Shown here: piece after piece, positions 31,787 to 38,785 of the stretch
Layout of the letters: each line of letters starts with the position of its first letter
Numbering within the stretch: position 1 is the first letter of the stretch
Assembly (NCBI GenBank): GCA_010092885.1
Contig: JAADYX010000255.1
Span: 1-38,785, forward strand
Direction: 5' to 3'
DNA from: Chloroflexota bacterium
GTDB taxonomy: Bacteria; Chloroflexota; Anaerolineae; Aggregatilineales; UBA3940
DNA length: 38,785 nt
Notes under the pieces: generated by a model
The model's database searches: none
What the model was told of the DNA's origin: nothing
What the model saw: the letters and a program-made list of their open reading frames with translations, nothing else
Position numbers and translations under genes: made by a program

Positions 31787-33690
31787 GATTCTGGCTCGTC
31801 GTCTACGGATTCCTCTTCTTCATCGGTGAACTCATCGTCTTCATAGTATGAGTCCATTTCATCCGCAGCCGGTTCTTGCTCAGCTTCCTCATCATCCAGA
31901 TCGGGGCGGGTTGTTTCCTGCGTGGGGGCCACATTATCCTCGAATGCTGGTGAGCTGTGCTCGCGGGTCTCGTTGGCCTGATGTGTGCCGAGCGCAAAAT
32001 AAACCCCCCCACCTACGATCACAACCGCCCCCAATCCGATCAGGATGTAGGGTGCCGCGGCGTCAAGCCCGGTAGGCTGGAGTTCCTGCTCCAAGGCGTC
32101 AATGCTGACCACATCCGGCGTACTCTCGACAGCAGGTGCGTCCTCGGTTGGCGGCAGTTCAGCAACCGCTTCAGGTGTGGCTGTCGCGTCAGGCTCTGTG
32201 GTGGGCTCAATCTCCTGTTCCTCAGGGTCCTCCGGTGGATCAGTGGGTGCCGGTATTTCGGTAGCCGGTGCTGGCGTGGGCAGCGTGCCACCTTCCGCCG
32301 CGCTGACGGGCAGCACTTCCGTATCGACTGCATCCGGCACCTCCTCAACTAGAAACCATGGATCGCCACCGACAAGGCAGTTGTATACCGGGTCATTGCA
32401 GGTCGCTCCTTCAACGACGATCTGATAGACACCACCCACCGGCTCGACTGTCCAGGTAGTGCCATTGATATCGATCAGGGCTGCTGAGTCACTCCGGGCC
32501 GGGATTGAAAGGGTTGCAGTATCCGCGTCAGTGCGGCCCCAGGCCACATGGACTACCTGGTTTGGATAGGTGAAGCGCACATATTCCACGAATGGGTATG
32601 ATTCTTCATCCACACGGCGGACAAACACCGGGCCACTGGGCAGCAGTTCGGCAGTAAGCTGGTAGCTGAAGTAGGCAGGGCGAACCGTTTCATCCACACG
32701 TACCAAACCAAAGGCCTCGTCGTTGTCAGCCTGCAGATCATCGACGAGCTGGTAAACACTGATCCGTGACGCCTGTGCCGCAAATCCGGTGGCATAGGCC
32801 TGTACGATATAGGCCGCTTGCTGTTCCAGCGTCACATTGGGGAAACGCCCGAACGTCTGATCGTCCGGATAAAGGGGATCATCGGTAGGGCGCAGGTTCA
32901 TCTCGTTGATCCAGACGGGTTTGTCAACAATACCATTCTGGCGCATGATTGCGCCCGGGTTGCTCGCCTGCACGTAGACATCATCGTTGGAACCGGTTGC
33001 ATGCACACTCACCACATCGAAGTAATAGTCATTGGCGGGTGCTGTTGGATCGTCGATCACCTGGCCTATGAACCGCCCAAACCATCCGGGATCGACATAG
33101 GACAGCCCGCCCAGGTGGATCTGTGCGCTGGGGTTCGTCTCCCGGGCGGCCTGATAAGCGATCTTCACCAGTTGATAGTATTCCTCCAGCGACCCGGTCC
33201 AGGTGACACCGACGCGGCTGGCGGGTGTGTCCTGTTCCTCCCAGATCACCCAACGGTTGATGCCGCGCGTACCATAATAGCTCACCGCCTCGCGCACGAA
33301 GTTTGCCCACAGATTCTGTGAATCATCAACGGGCAGGAAGAGTCCGGCGGGCGGTGCGGTCGGGGCTTCACCGTCAGCGGCCCATTCCGGTGTACCAACC
33401 AACACAGCGACTACCTCGCGGTTCGCACTGCGGGCGGCATCCAGCCAAGCGTCGATATCCGGATCGGCCTGCCATTGGTCCGGCCCATCCGGCTGGAGAT
33501 CATCCCAGCGCAGGGTCAGGATCTCCCATCCAGCCCCGGATTGTGCGGCCAGAACGGGGGCGCGATAGGCGTTCACAAGCCCAAAGGCCGGGTTGGGTGC
33601 GGGCCCCTGGGCACCGCTGGATGTGACACTAAAAAGTGTGGCACAGGCCACACAAAGCAGTTGGAGCAGAGTTTTTAGCTTACCCATCAT
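31783..33690 (-). CDS. Secreted, membrane-anchored glycoside-hydrolase-like protein
   Basis: A 635-residue surface protein. It has a signal peptide (L-L-Q-L-L-C-V-A-C-A-T-L-F-S, cleavage near G-A-Q), a TIM-barrel domain (about 32-380) resembling GH39/GH5-type glycosidases, a beta domain (about 385-470), a Pro/Glu/Thr-rich linker (about 480-545), a membrane helix (about 552-572) and a highly acidic C-terminal tail. Candidate catalytic acids are Glu151/Glu152 in W-V-I-W-E-E-Q-D, where clan-A enzymes have W-N-E-P, and Glu263 in V-W-I-N-E-M-N. The Asn before the acid/base is replaced by Glu, so activity needs testing. Starts at 33690 and 33687 are both possible and overlap the epimerase gene end. 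It is the last gene of the recJ run. Confidence 0.8.
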   Translation of the reverse strand: MMGKLKTLLQLLCVACATLFSVTSSGAQGPAPNPAFGLVNAYRAPVLAAQSGAGWEILTLRWDDLQPDGPDQWQADPDIDAWLDAARSANREVVAVLVGTPEWAADGEAPTAPPAGLFLPVDDSQNLWANFVREAVSYYGTRGINRWVIWEEQDTPASRVGVTWTGSLEEYYQLVKIAYQAARETNPSAQIHLGGLSYVDPGWFGRFIGQVIDDPTAPANDYYFDVVSVHATGSNDDVYVQASNPGAIMRQNGIVDKPVWINEMNLRPTDDPLYPDDQTFGRFPNVTLEQQAAYIVQAYATGFAAQASRISVYQLVDDLQADNDEAFGLVRVDETVRPAYFSYQLTAELLPSGPVFVRRVDEESYPFVEYVRFTYPNQVVHVAWGRTDADTATLSIPARSDSAALIDINGTTWTVEPVGGVYQIVVEGATCNDPVYNCLVGGDPWFLVEEVPDAVDTEVLPVSAAEGGTLPTPAPATEIPAPTDPPEDPEEQEIEPTTEPDATATPEAVAELPPTEDAPAVESTPDVVSIDALEQELQPTGLDAAAPYILIGLGAVVIVGGGVYFALGTHQANETREHSSPAFEDNVAPTQETTRPDLDDEEAEQEPAADEMDSYYEDDEFTDEEEESVDDEPES

Positions 33691-34647
33691 GTTCGTCAAG
33701 ATCTTGAAACCAATTCCATGTAGCCTGCAGGCCCTCGCGAATGCTCGTCTGTGGATCGTAGCCGAAAAGGCGGCGCGCCTTGTCCACACTTGCATAGGTG
33801 ATCGGGACTTCGCTGGCGGGTGCCTCAGCGTGTTCGATTGGGGCTTCCCGCCCGGCTATCTCCTGCAGAATATTCACAAAATCGCCGAGCCGGACGGCTC
33901 ACCCCGACCGAGGTTCACAACCTCGTACCCGACAGGTTGGAAGAGAGCCGCTGTTGTGCCAGCGATGATATCGTCAATGTAGGTCCAGTCGCGGAACATC
34001 TCTCCCTCGTCATAGAGCGTGAAGGACTTACCCGTCTGGATGGCACGCATCACGATCCAGGCAATGGTATCCGGGCGGACGCGCGGCCCGTAGACATTGA
34101 AATAGCGCACCGCAGTGATGTTCATGCTGAACATATTGTGATAGGCATGCCCCAACAGCTCGGCTGCTTTTTTGGTGGCCGGATACGGAGCCAATGGCTC
34201 ATTGACGGCCAGCTCCTCGGTGAAGGGTGTGACCGGCGCCTTGCCATAGATCGCCGAGGTGGACGCCATCAGGAAATTCTCTGCCCCGACAGCGCGCGCG
34301 CCATCGAGCATATTGACTGTGCCTTGCACGTTGACTTCAGCATACAAAGCCGCCCGCTCAATCGAGTAGCGGACGTTTGCCATGGCAGCCAGATGGGCCA
34401 CATGCGTCGGGCGATGGTGCTCGAAGACCGCCAGCACTGTGTCGCGATTCCGGATATCGGCTTCAACCAGGGTGAAGTTGGCGTTATCCAGGTGTGGTTC
34501 CACATGCTGGCGTTTGCGCCGGGGACTGTAAAAGTCATTGAAGTTGTCCAGGCAGACTACACAGTGACCCTCCGCCAGAAGGGTATCGATCAGGTGGCTG
34601 CCGATGAAGCCTGCGCCGCCAGTAACAAGCACGGTTGGTTCGCTCAT
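33680..34647 (-). pseudogene. UDP-glucuronate 4-epimerase-like SDR gene with one-base frameshift
   Basis: Two reading frames together encode one complete extended SDR epimerase. The first (34647 down to 33874) has the NAD motif T-G-G-A-G-F-I-G, D-N-F-N-D-F-Y-S-P-R-R-K (typical of UDP-glucuronate 4-epimerases), S-T-S-A-I-Y-G and the catalytic Y-P-A-T-K-K. It runs out as E-V-V-N-L-G-R-G-E-P-S-G-S. Near 33894/33895 one base seems missing. Restoring one G on the minus strand gives G-E-P-V-R-L-G-D-F-V-N-I-L-Q and continues in the second frame to TAA at 33680-33682 (R-L-F-G-Y-D-P-Q-T). The cause may be a true mutation, programmed frameshifting or a sequence error. ATG 34647 has AGAGGAG upstream and overlaps the recJ stop. 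It would convert UDP-glucuronate to UDP-galacturonate. Confidence 0.85.
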
Positions 34648-36347
34648 GGCTCCTCTGAGGGGTGAATGTCCTGGACATTGAGCTGTGGGCGGCGGTGGCC
34701 GTTCCACTCGTTGAGTTCGAGATGATACACGACATTGATCCTATCAGGCAGGCTGTCAGCTTGCTCACCGCGGCGAAAGGCGATTGCATCAGCCCATGCC
34801 CCATTGTCATCGGTGAAGCGCATCTTGAGATGACGCCCTTCCCGGCCAACACGCATGCGTTCGTGAATGCGAACCCCTTCCGTGAGAAACAAAGGCGCCC
34901 TGTTGGCCTCACCGGTCGGCTCTAACTGCTGGAGTGCCTTCACCAACTCATAGCCGGTTTCTACAAGTGGGATCTGCGCATCGATGTGTAATGTGGCCTG
35001 CAGATCCCGCCCGGCGAGCACATCATCGGCGATCTCGGAAAGCCGGTCCTGTAGGGCAGAGAGGTTCTCAGTGCGAACCGTAAAGCCAGCTGCTGCTGCG
35101 TGACCACCATAACGCTCCAGCAGATCATCGCACATCTCAAGCGCACGGGTGATGTGGAATTCGGGGATGCTCCGGCATGAGCCGTGGCTTTCCTCCTCAC
35201 CGATTTGGACCACCACCGAAGGGCGATAATACTGTTCCGTGAGCCGGCTGGCAACCAATCCAACGATGCCCTGCTCAAAGCGTTCATCAGCAGCAAACAT
35301 GAGCGCATCTGCGCCGCCGATATGTTCCTCGGCCCATTTCTGCATGTCGCGTGTCTTCTGCTGGCGTTCCACATTGAGGGCAGAGAGTTCCTCTGCAAGG
35401 GGCATGGCGCGTTTGATATCCGGTGCAGTAAGCAGATCGTAAGCCAGCATGGCGGAACGCAGGCGGCCCGCCGCATTGATCCGTGGGCCGATCACAAAGC
35501 CGATCGTGGTTGCATCTACGCTGCCAGGCCGAACCCGGGCTGCACTGTAGAGGGCCTGCAAACCGGGCCGCTGAGGCCGGTTCAGATTGACCAGCCCACG
35601 TTGAACCAGATCGCGGTTTTCCCCGCGCAGTGACACTATATCCGATACGGTGCCGCCTGCGACCAGATCGAGCCAATCCTCAGGCCGCCACTCATCGATC
35701 CCGCGAATGCCCCGGCGCTGTGCTTCCATGAAGAGGGCCTGTGCCATCTTGTAGGCGATCCCCACCCCGGAGAGGCGTTTTTCCGGATAGTTGTCTTCGG
35801 CACGACGCGGGTTGATCACCGCCAGGGCTGGCGGCAGTTCCGGCCCAATGCTGTGATGATCGGTGACGATCATATCGAGGCCGCTGGCGTTGGCCTCAGC
35901 GACTTCCTCCACGGAGCGGATGCCACAGTCCACTGTGATGACCAGATCGACGCCATCCTCCGCCAGATAGCGCAGTGCCGCTGTGTTCAACCCATAGCCC
36001 TCATCCACCCTGTTGGGGATATAGGCCTGCACATCAGCTCCCACGCGCTGCAGCACTTCCGTCAGCAGAACGGTGGCCGTCACGCCATCGCAATCGAAGT
36101 CGCCGTAGACGGCGATACGTTCTGCATTGCGCACCGCCGTACGGATCCGATAGATGGCATCATCCATGCCCCACAGCCGGAAGGGATTGTCATCTGGCAG
36201 ATAGTGGCCCAGAAACCCGAGGGCGGCTGGCGTATCCACAAAACCCCGATTGTAGAGAACCTGCGCCACAACCGGATGAATATGCTCATTGGCCAGACTG
36301 TTCAGATAGTCTTCGGGAGCCTGCGGGTAGATATGCCAACGCTTCAT
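34644..36347 (-). CDS. recJ: Single-stranded-DNA-specific exonuclease RecJ
   Basis: A 567-residue DHH-family 5'-3' exonuclease used in recombination and mismatch repair. Motif I is Y-G-D-F-D-C-D-G-V-T (Asp83, Asp85, Asp87), motif II V-T-V-D-C-G (Asp140), motif III V-T-D-H-H (163-165) and the DHHA1 motif Y-G-G-H-A-A-A-A-G-F. A C-terminal OB-fold region follows. The length fits the family. ATG 36347 gives M-K-R-W, near the usual RecJ start; ATG 36359 is an alternative adding four residues. Neither has a clear ribosome-binding site. Longer readings run into the divergent glycosyltransferase gene. The stop overlaps the epimerase start (ATGA). Confidence 0.95.
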   Translation of the reverse strand: MKRWHIYPQAPEDYLNSLANEHIHPVVAQVLYNRGFVDTPAALGFLGHYLPDDNPFRLWGMDDAIYRIRTAVRNAERIAVYGDFDCDGVTATVLLTEVLQRVGADVQAYIPNRVDEGYGLNTAALRYLAEDGVDLVITVDCGIRSVEEVAEANASGLDMIVTDHHSIGPELPPALAVINPRRAEDNYPEKRLSGVGIAYKMAQALFMEAQRRGIRGIDEWRPEDWLDLVAGGTVSDIVSLRGENRDLVQRGLVNLNRPQRPGLQALYSAARVRPGSVDATTIGFVIGPRINAAGRLRSAMLAYDLLTAPDIKRAMPLAEELSALNVERQQKTRDMQKWAEEHIGGADALMFAADERFEQGIVGLVASRLTEQYYRPSVVVQIGEEESHGSCRSIPEFHITRALEMCDDLLERYGGHAAAAGFTVRTENLSALQDRLSEIADDVLAGRDLQATLHIDAQIPLVETGYELVKALQQLEPTGEANRAPLFLTEGVRIHERMRVGREGRHLKMRFTDDNGAWADAIAFRRGEQADSLPDRINVVYHLELNEWNGHRRPQLNVQDIHPSEEP

Positions 36348-36388
36348 AATGGGGATCATGCTAACATACATAAGTGCCCGACGCCATA

Positions 36389-36397
36389 TGTTATAAT
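36389..36397 (+). promoter_or_regulatory. Extended -10 promoter giving a probable leaderless mRNA
   Basis: TGT-TATAAT is a perfect extended -10 (TGN at 36389-36391, TATAAT at 36392-36397) with no good -35. The ATG of the glycosyltransferase begins at 36405, about where transcription should start, leaving no room for a ribosome-binding site. Confidence 0.6.
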
Positions 36398-36404
36398 CGC
36401 GTTC

Positions 36405-37520
36405 ATGCGTATGCTCGCCGCCACAGGCATCTTCCATCCGGAGCCAGGAGGCCCTTCGACCTATCTGCGCGCTTTCCTGCCTGAGTGGCAGGCACGTGGC
36501 CATGAGGCGCAGGTCCTCACGTTCGGCGAGGGGCCTGTCGACATCTATCCCTACCCTGTCAGTCGCGTCAGCCGCCGCGGACCTTACCCGCTGCGCCAGT
36601 GGCGGTATTTTGAGCGGGCACGCCAGCTGTGGCCCGACCACAATTTTGCCTTTGTGCACAGCTTGGGCGTCCCTTTGCCTCGCTCGCTGCATCCTCGAGT
36701 CGGTAAGGTGGTTGGGGATCAGGCGTGGGAACGCGCTATGAACCGAAGTTGGGTTCCTCCTGATACTGATGTCGATGATTTTCAGACAGCCTCTTACCAA
36801 AATCCTCTGATTGATGTAAGCCGCCGCATACGCAGCAGGCGTGCGCAGAACTACGATCATGTGATTGTGCCCAGCGAATACCTCAAGCGTATGGTTCAGG
36901 GTTGGGGTGTGCCAGAGGAACGGATCACTGTGATCTATAATGCGCTTAATCATGGGGGCGAATCGGTGGCAGGTGCTCATCTGCCGGAGGGATTCCCGGC
37001 ATCTGAGGGGCCCGTTGTGCTCGCGGTGGCGCGGTTCACACCATGGAAGAATCTGCATATGATCATTCAGGCAGTTGCACGCCTGCCGGACGTTACTCTG
37101 ATCATCGCAGGCGACGGCCCCCTGCACGCAAGCCTGGTAGCACAAATCGAACAACATGCTCTCGGCGAAAGAGTTCATCTGGTTGGGCGTATACCGCGAG
37201 AGTACATGCCTGGGGTATATCAGTCGGTGGATATGACCGTCTTGTACTCCAGTTATGAGGGACTGTCACATGTTCTGCTAGAATCTCTACAGGCGGGCAC
37301 GCCCGTCGTTGCCAGCGACAAGGGAGGCAATCCGGAGGTTGTGCGCCATGAAGAAAACGGTCTGTTGGTCCCGTACCCCTCGGTGGAGGCGCTGACCGTG
37401 TCAATCCAACAGGCGCTTGACCAACACGACCGGCTGGCAGCCGGGACTCATATCGGGATGGAACGCTTTAGTTGGGAGCACATGGTGGAACAAACAATTG
37501 CATTATTGGAGCAATTCTGA
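36405..37520 (+). CDS. Glycosyltransferase family 4 protein
   Basis: A 371-residue GT-B glycosyltransferase that transfers a sugar from a nucleotide-sugar donor with retention. The N-terminal acceptor loop is F-H-P-E-P-G-G-P-S-T-Y. The donor domain begins at V-L-A-V-A-R-F-T-P-W-K-N-L. The E-x7-E motif is in S-S-Y-E-G-L-S-H-V-L-L-E-S-L, followed by G-T-P-V-V-A-S-D-K-G-G-N-P-E-V-V. The acceptor is unknown. ATG 36405 lies eight bases after a TATAAT and is probably translated from a leaderless message; ATG 36411 is an alternative. The stop shares a base with the PTPS-like start (TGATG), so the pterin-enzyme gene is coupled to it. Confidence 0.93.
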   Translation: MRMLAATGIFHPEPGGPSTYLRAFLPEWQARGHEAQVLTFGEGPVDIYPYPVSRVSRRGPYPLRQWRYFERARQLWPDHNFAFVHSLGVPLPRSLHPRVGKVVGDQAWERAMNRSWVPPDTDVDDFQTASYQNPLIDVSRRIRSRRAQNYDHVIVPSEYLKRMVQGWGVPEERITVIYNALNHGGESVAGAHLPEGFPASEGPVVLAVARFTPWKNLHMIIQAVARLPDVTLIIAGDGPLHASLVAQIEQHALGERVHLVGRIPREYMPGVYQSVDMTVLYSSYEGLSHVLLESLQAGTPVVASDKGGNPEVVRHEENGLLVPYPSVEALTVSIQQALDQHDRLAAGTHIGMERFSWEHMVEQTIALLEQF

Positions 37521-37900
37521 TGTATGAACTGGCTGTACAGCGTGATTTTGTCGCGCAGCATTTTCTGGTTGGTGGGGACTGGGGCCCCGAGAACGAGTGG
37601 CATTCACACCACTACCGGGTAGAGGTGTGCTTCACTGCTGACGAGCTCGATCAGCATGGCTATCTGGTTGACATCGTGGATGTGGAGCAGAATCTCGATG
37701 AGATGGTAGCTGGCTACAAGGACAAGACCCTCAACGACCTGCCGGACTTTGATGGTCTAAACCCCAGCATTGAGCATTTCTGCCGGATTTTTTGCGTGGG
37801 TATGGACGAACGGCTTGACGCACCGAACATCACGACGATCAAGGTGACCATCTGGGAGAACGATATCGCCTGGGCAGCGTACCGGCTGGAGCGTGATTGA
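37520..37900 (+). CDS. 6-pyruvoyl/6-carboxy-tetrahydropterin synthase-family protein (PTPS-III-like site)
   Basis: A 126-residue member of the PTPS/QueD T-fold family. The zinc histidines are His14 (F-V-A-Q-H-F), His28 and His30 (W-H-S-H-H-Y). The middle G-Y-L-V-D-I-V-D-V matches the V-x-D-F family strand, and N-P-S-I-E-H-F the N-P-T-x-E-N helix. Four residues before the first H of H-x-H, where QueD and PTPS have the catalytic Cys, stands Glu24 (E-N-E-W-H-S-H). Glu at this place is the mark of PTPS-III enzymes, which make 6-hydroxymethyl-dihydropterin. The true substrate is unproven. ATG 37520 has GGAG at 37508-37511. It lies between two glycosyltransferases with one- and four-base overlaps, so a pterin-like glycoside or another modified product is possible. 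Confidence 0.88.
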   Translation: MYELAVQRDFVAQHFLVGGDWGPENEWHSHHYRVEVCFTADELDQHGYLVDIVDVEQNLDEMVAGYKDKTLNDLPDFDGLNPSIEHFCRIFCVGMDERLDAPNITTIKVTIWENDIAWAAYRLERD

Positions 37901-38785
37901 GGGCTGCGTTTGTTGTCTATGGTGATCTGGATATCGTCTCTGGCGGCTATATCTATGATCGGGCTATAGCAGACCAACTGAGCACGGCAGGGCATCACGT
38001 TGAAGTCATCGGGCTGCCTTGGCGAACGTATGGCGAACATCTGCTAGACAACCTTAAACCGGGCTTGCTGCGCAGTATGGCTATCCCCGGTTATGATGTC
38101 ATTATCCAGGATGAACTCAACCATCCCTCGCTCTTCTTGCTCAACCGGTGGTTGAAGCCGCGTATTGATGCACCTGTCATCAGTATTGTGCATCATCTAC
38201 GTGCCAGTGAACATCGCCCGACCTGGCAGAATCGCCTCTACCGTTTGCCCGAACATCTCTATCTACGGTCGGTGGACGCGTTTATCTACAACAGTCAGAC
38301 CACCCGGCAGATCGTTGAAGCGGTTGTGCAGCGGCCCGGAATTGTCGTCTATCCTGCAGGTGACCGCGTTCAGACGAACATCACGCCCCAGCAAATCGAA
38401 GCGCGCGCCCATACCGCCGGTCCCCTGCGGGTCTTGTTTGTGGGCAATCTCATCCCGCGCAAAGGACTGCACACCCTCATAGACGCGCTTGCCCAACTCC
38501 CCACAGAAAGCTGGCATCTGACCGTGATCGGGAACGAGGATGCGGATCCCGCGTATGCCCATGCCATCCACCGGCAGGTCGCGCAGGTTGGAGTGGAAGC
38601 GTCTGTGCGGTTTGCCGGACGGCTGCTTGATACAGCGCTGATTGCTGAGTTTTTGGCAGCGCATCTGTTGGCGGTGCCCTCCACGTATGAGGGATTCGGC
38701 ATCGTCTATCTTGAGGCGATGGGGGCCGGGCTGCCCGCGATTGGGTCAACAGCAGGCGCGGCGCATGAGATTATCACTGATGGTG
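37897..38785 (+). CDS. Glycosyltransferase family 4 protein (3' end outside window)
   Basis: At least 296 codons remain open to the window edge. It starts at TTG 37897, overlapping the PTPS-like stop as TTGA. The N-terminus R-A-A-F-V-V-Y-G-D-L-D-I-V-S-G-G-Y-I-Y-D is the glycine-loop of GT-B enzymes. The donor domain starts at V-L-F-V-G-N-L-I-P-R-K-G-L. The E-x7-E motif lies in S-T-Y-E-G-F-G-I-V-Y-L-E-A-M, followed by G-A-G-L-P-A-I-G-S-T-A-G-A. It is a second GT4 enzyme with a different acceptor region from the one at 36405. Together with the PTPS-like gene it forms a tightly coupled cluster that continues beyond the window. Confidence 0.9.
   Translation, partial: MRAAFVVYGDLDIVSGGYIYDRAIADQLSTAGHHVEVIGLPWRTYGEHLLDNLKPGLLRSMAIPGYDVIIQDELNHPSLFLLNRWLKPRIDAPVISIVHHLRASEHRPTWQNRLYRLPEHLYLRSVDAFIYNSQTTRQIVEAVVQRPGIVVYPAGDRVQTNITPQQIEARAHTAGPLRVLFVGNLIPRKGLHTLIDALAQLPTESWHLTVIGNEDADPAYAHAIHRQVAQVGVEASVRFAGRLLDTALIAEFLAAHLLAVPSTYEGFGIVYLEAMGAGLPAIGSTAGAAHEIITDG

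Noticed and set aside
33820-34665. Plus-strand reading frame opposite the epimerase gene
   Set aside because: The epimerase motifs on the minus strand are unambiguous even though that gene is frameshifted.
35853-36404. Long N-terminal extension of the first glycosyltransferase
   Set aside because: It runs antisense through recJ; the GT4 N-terminal loop begins just after the ATG at 36405, next to a promoter.
36348-37178. Long N-terminal extension of recJ
   Set aside because: It covers the divergent glycosyltransferase and has no RecJ sequence; the family start is near 36347-36359.

Overview
This window reads as a stretch of chromosome from a Chloroflexota bacterium, probably Anaerolineae. 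That placement is an inference from gene content: RNase J, an IleRS of the GXHH type, a T-box leader, M16 peptidase pairs, lipoproteins, and extracellular domains on Pro/Thr-rich stalks. The DNA is moderately GC-rich and very gene-dense. Neighbouring genes are joined by ATGA, TTGA, GTGA or TGATG overlaps, and GTG and TTG starts are frequent. No tRNA, rRNA, CRISPR array or intact mobile element was seen.

1-5900 (+): the end of an ADP-ribosylglycohydrolase gene, then a coupled run hisH-hisA-(M20 peptidase)-hisF-hisI-hisE-purH. HisH/HisF release AICAR and PurH consumes it, so the histidine branch is tied to purine recycling. 5907-7119: a HAD-like hydrolase of unknown role with its own -10.

7127-15502 (+): a consensus-like promoter and a transcriptional T-box leader whose specifier is the Ile codon AUC, ending in a terminator. 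Behind it lie an AlaX-type aminoacyl-tRNA deacylase, an unknown protein, a degenerate J-domain/coiled-coil protein and ileS, then an RluD-type pseudouridine synthase and an Elp3-type tRNA U34 enzyme. This is a translation and tRNA-quality block. 15489-17688: a small membrane protein (-), birA (+), a single-pass acidic protein (-) and a DtxR/MntR-like regulator (-). The regulator is divergent from an NfeD-type membrane protease (17845-19164). The shared intergenic region holds a perfect 12-bp inverted repeat.

19211-21998 (+): RNase J and a PfkB sugar kinase behind a promoter with two palindromes. 21999-27349 (-): ugd, two M16 peptidases (one with and one without the zinc motif), acpS and a lipoprotein, all overlapping. 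27350-27692 has no convincing gene and ends in a hairpin resembling an IS200/IS605 right end. 27693-31786 (+): a very large membrane sensor built like a histidine kinase but with Gln at the phospho-acceptor position, coupled to a membrane-anchored stalked protein. 31783-36347 (-): recJ, a frameshifted UDP-glucuronate-epimerase-like gene and a surface glycoside-hydrolase-like protein.

36389-38785 (+): an extended -10 that should give a leaderless mRNA, followed by glycosyltransferase - PTPS-like pterin enzyme - glycosyltransferase (cut by the window end). The PTPS-like protein has Glu where the catalytic Cys is expected. This cluster, the His-less sensor, the T-box operon and the GXHH IleRS are the items most worth follow-up.
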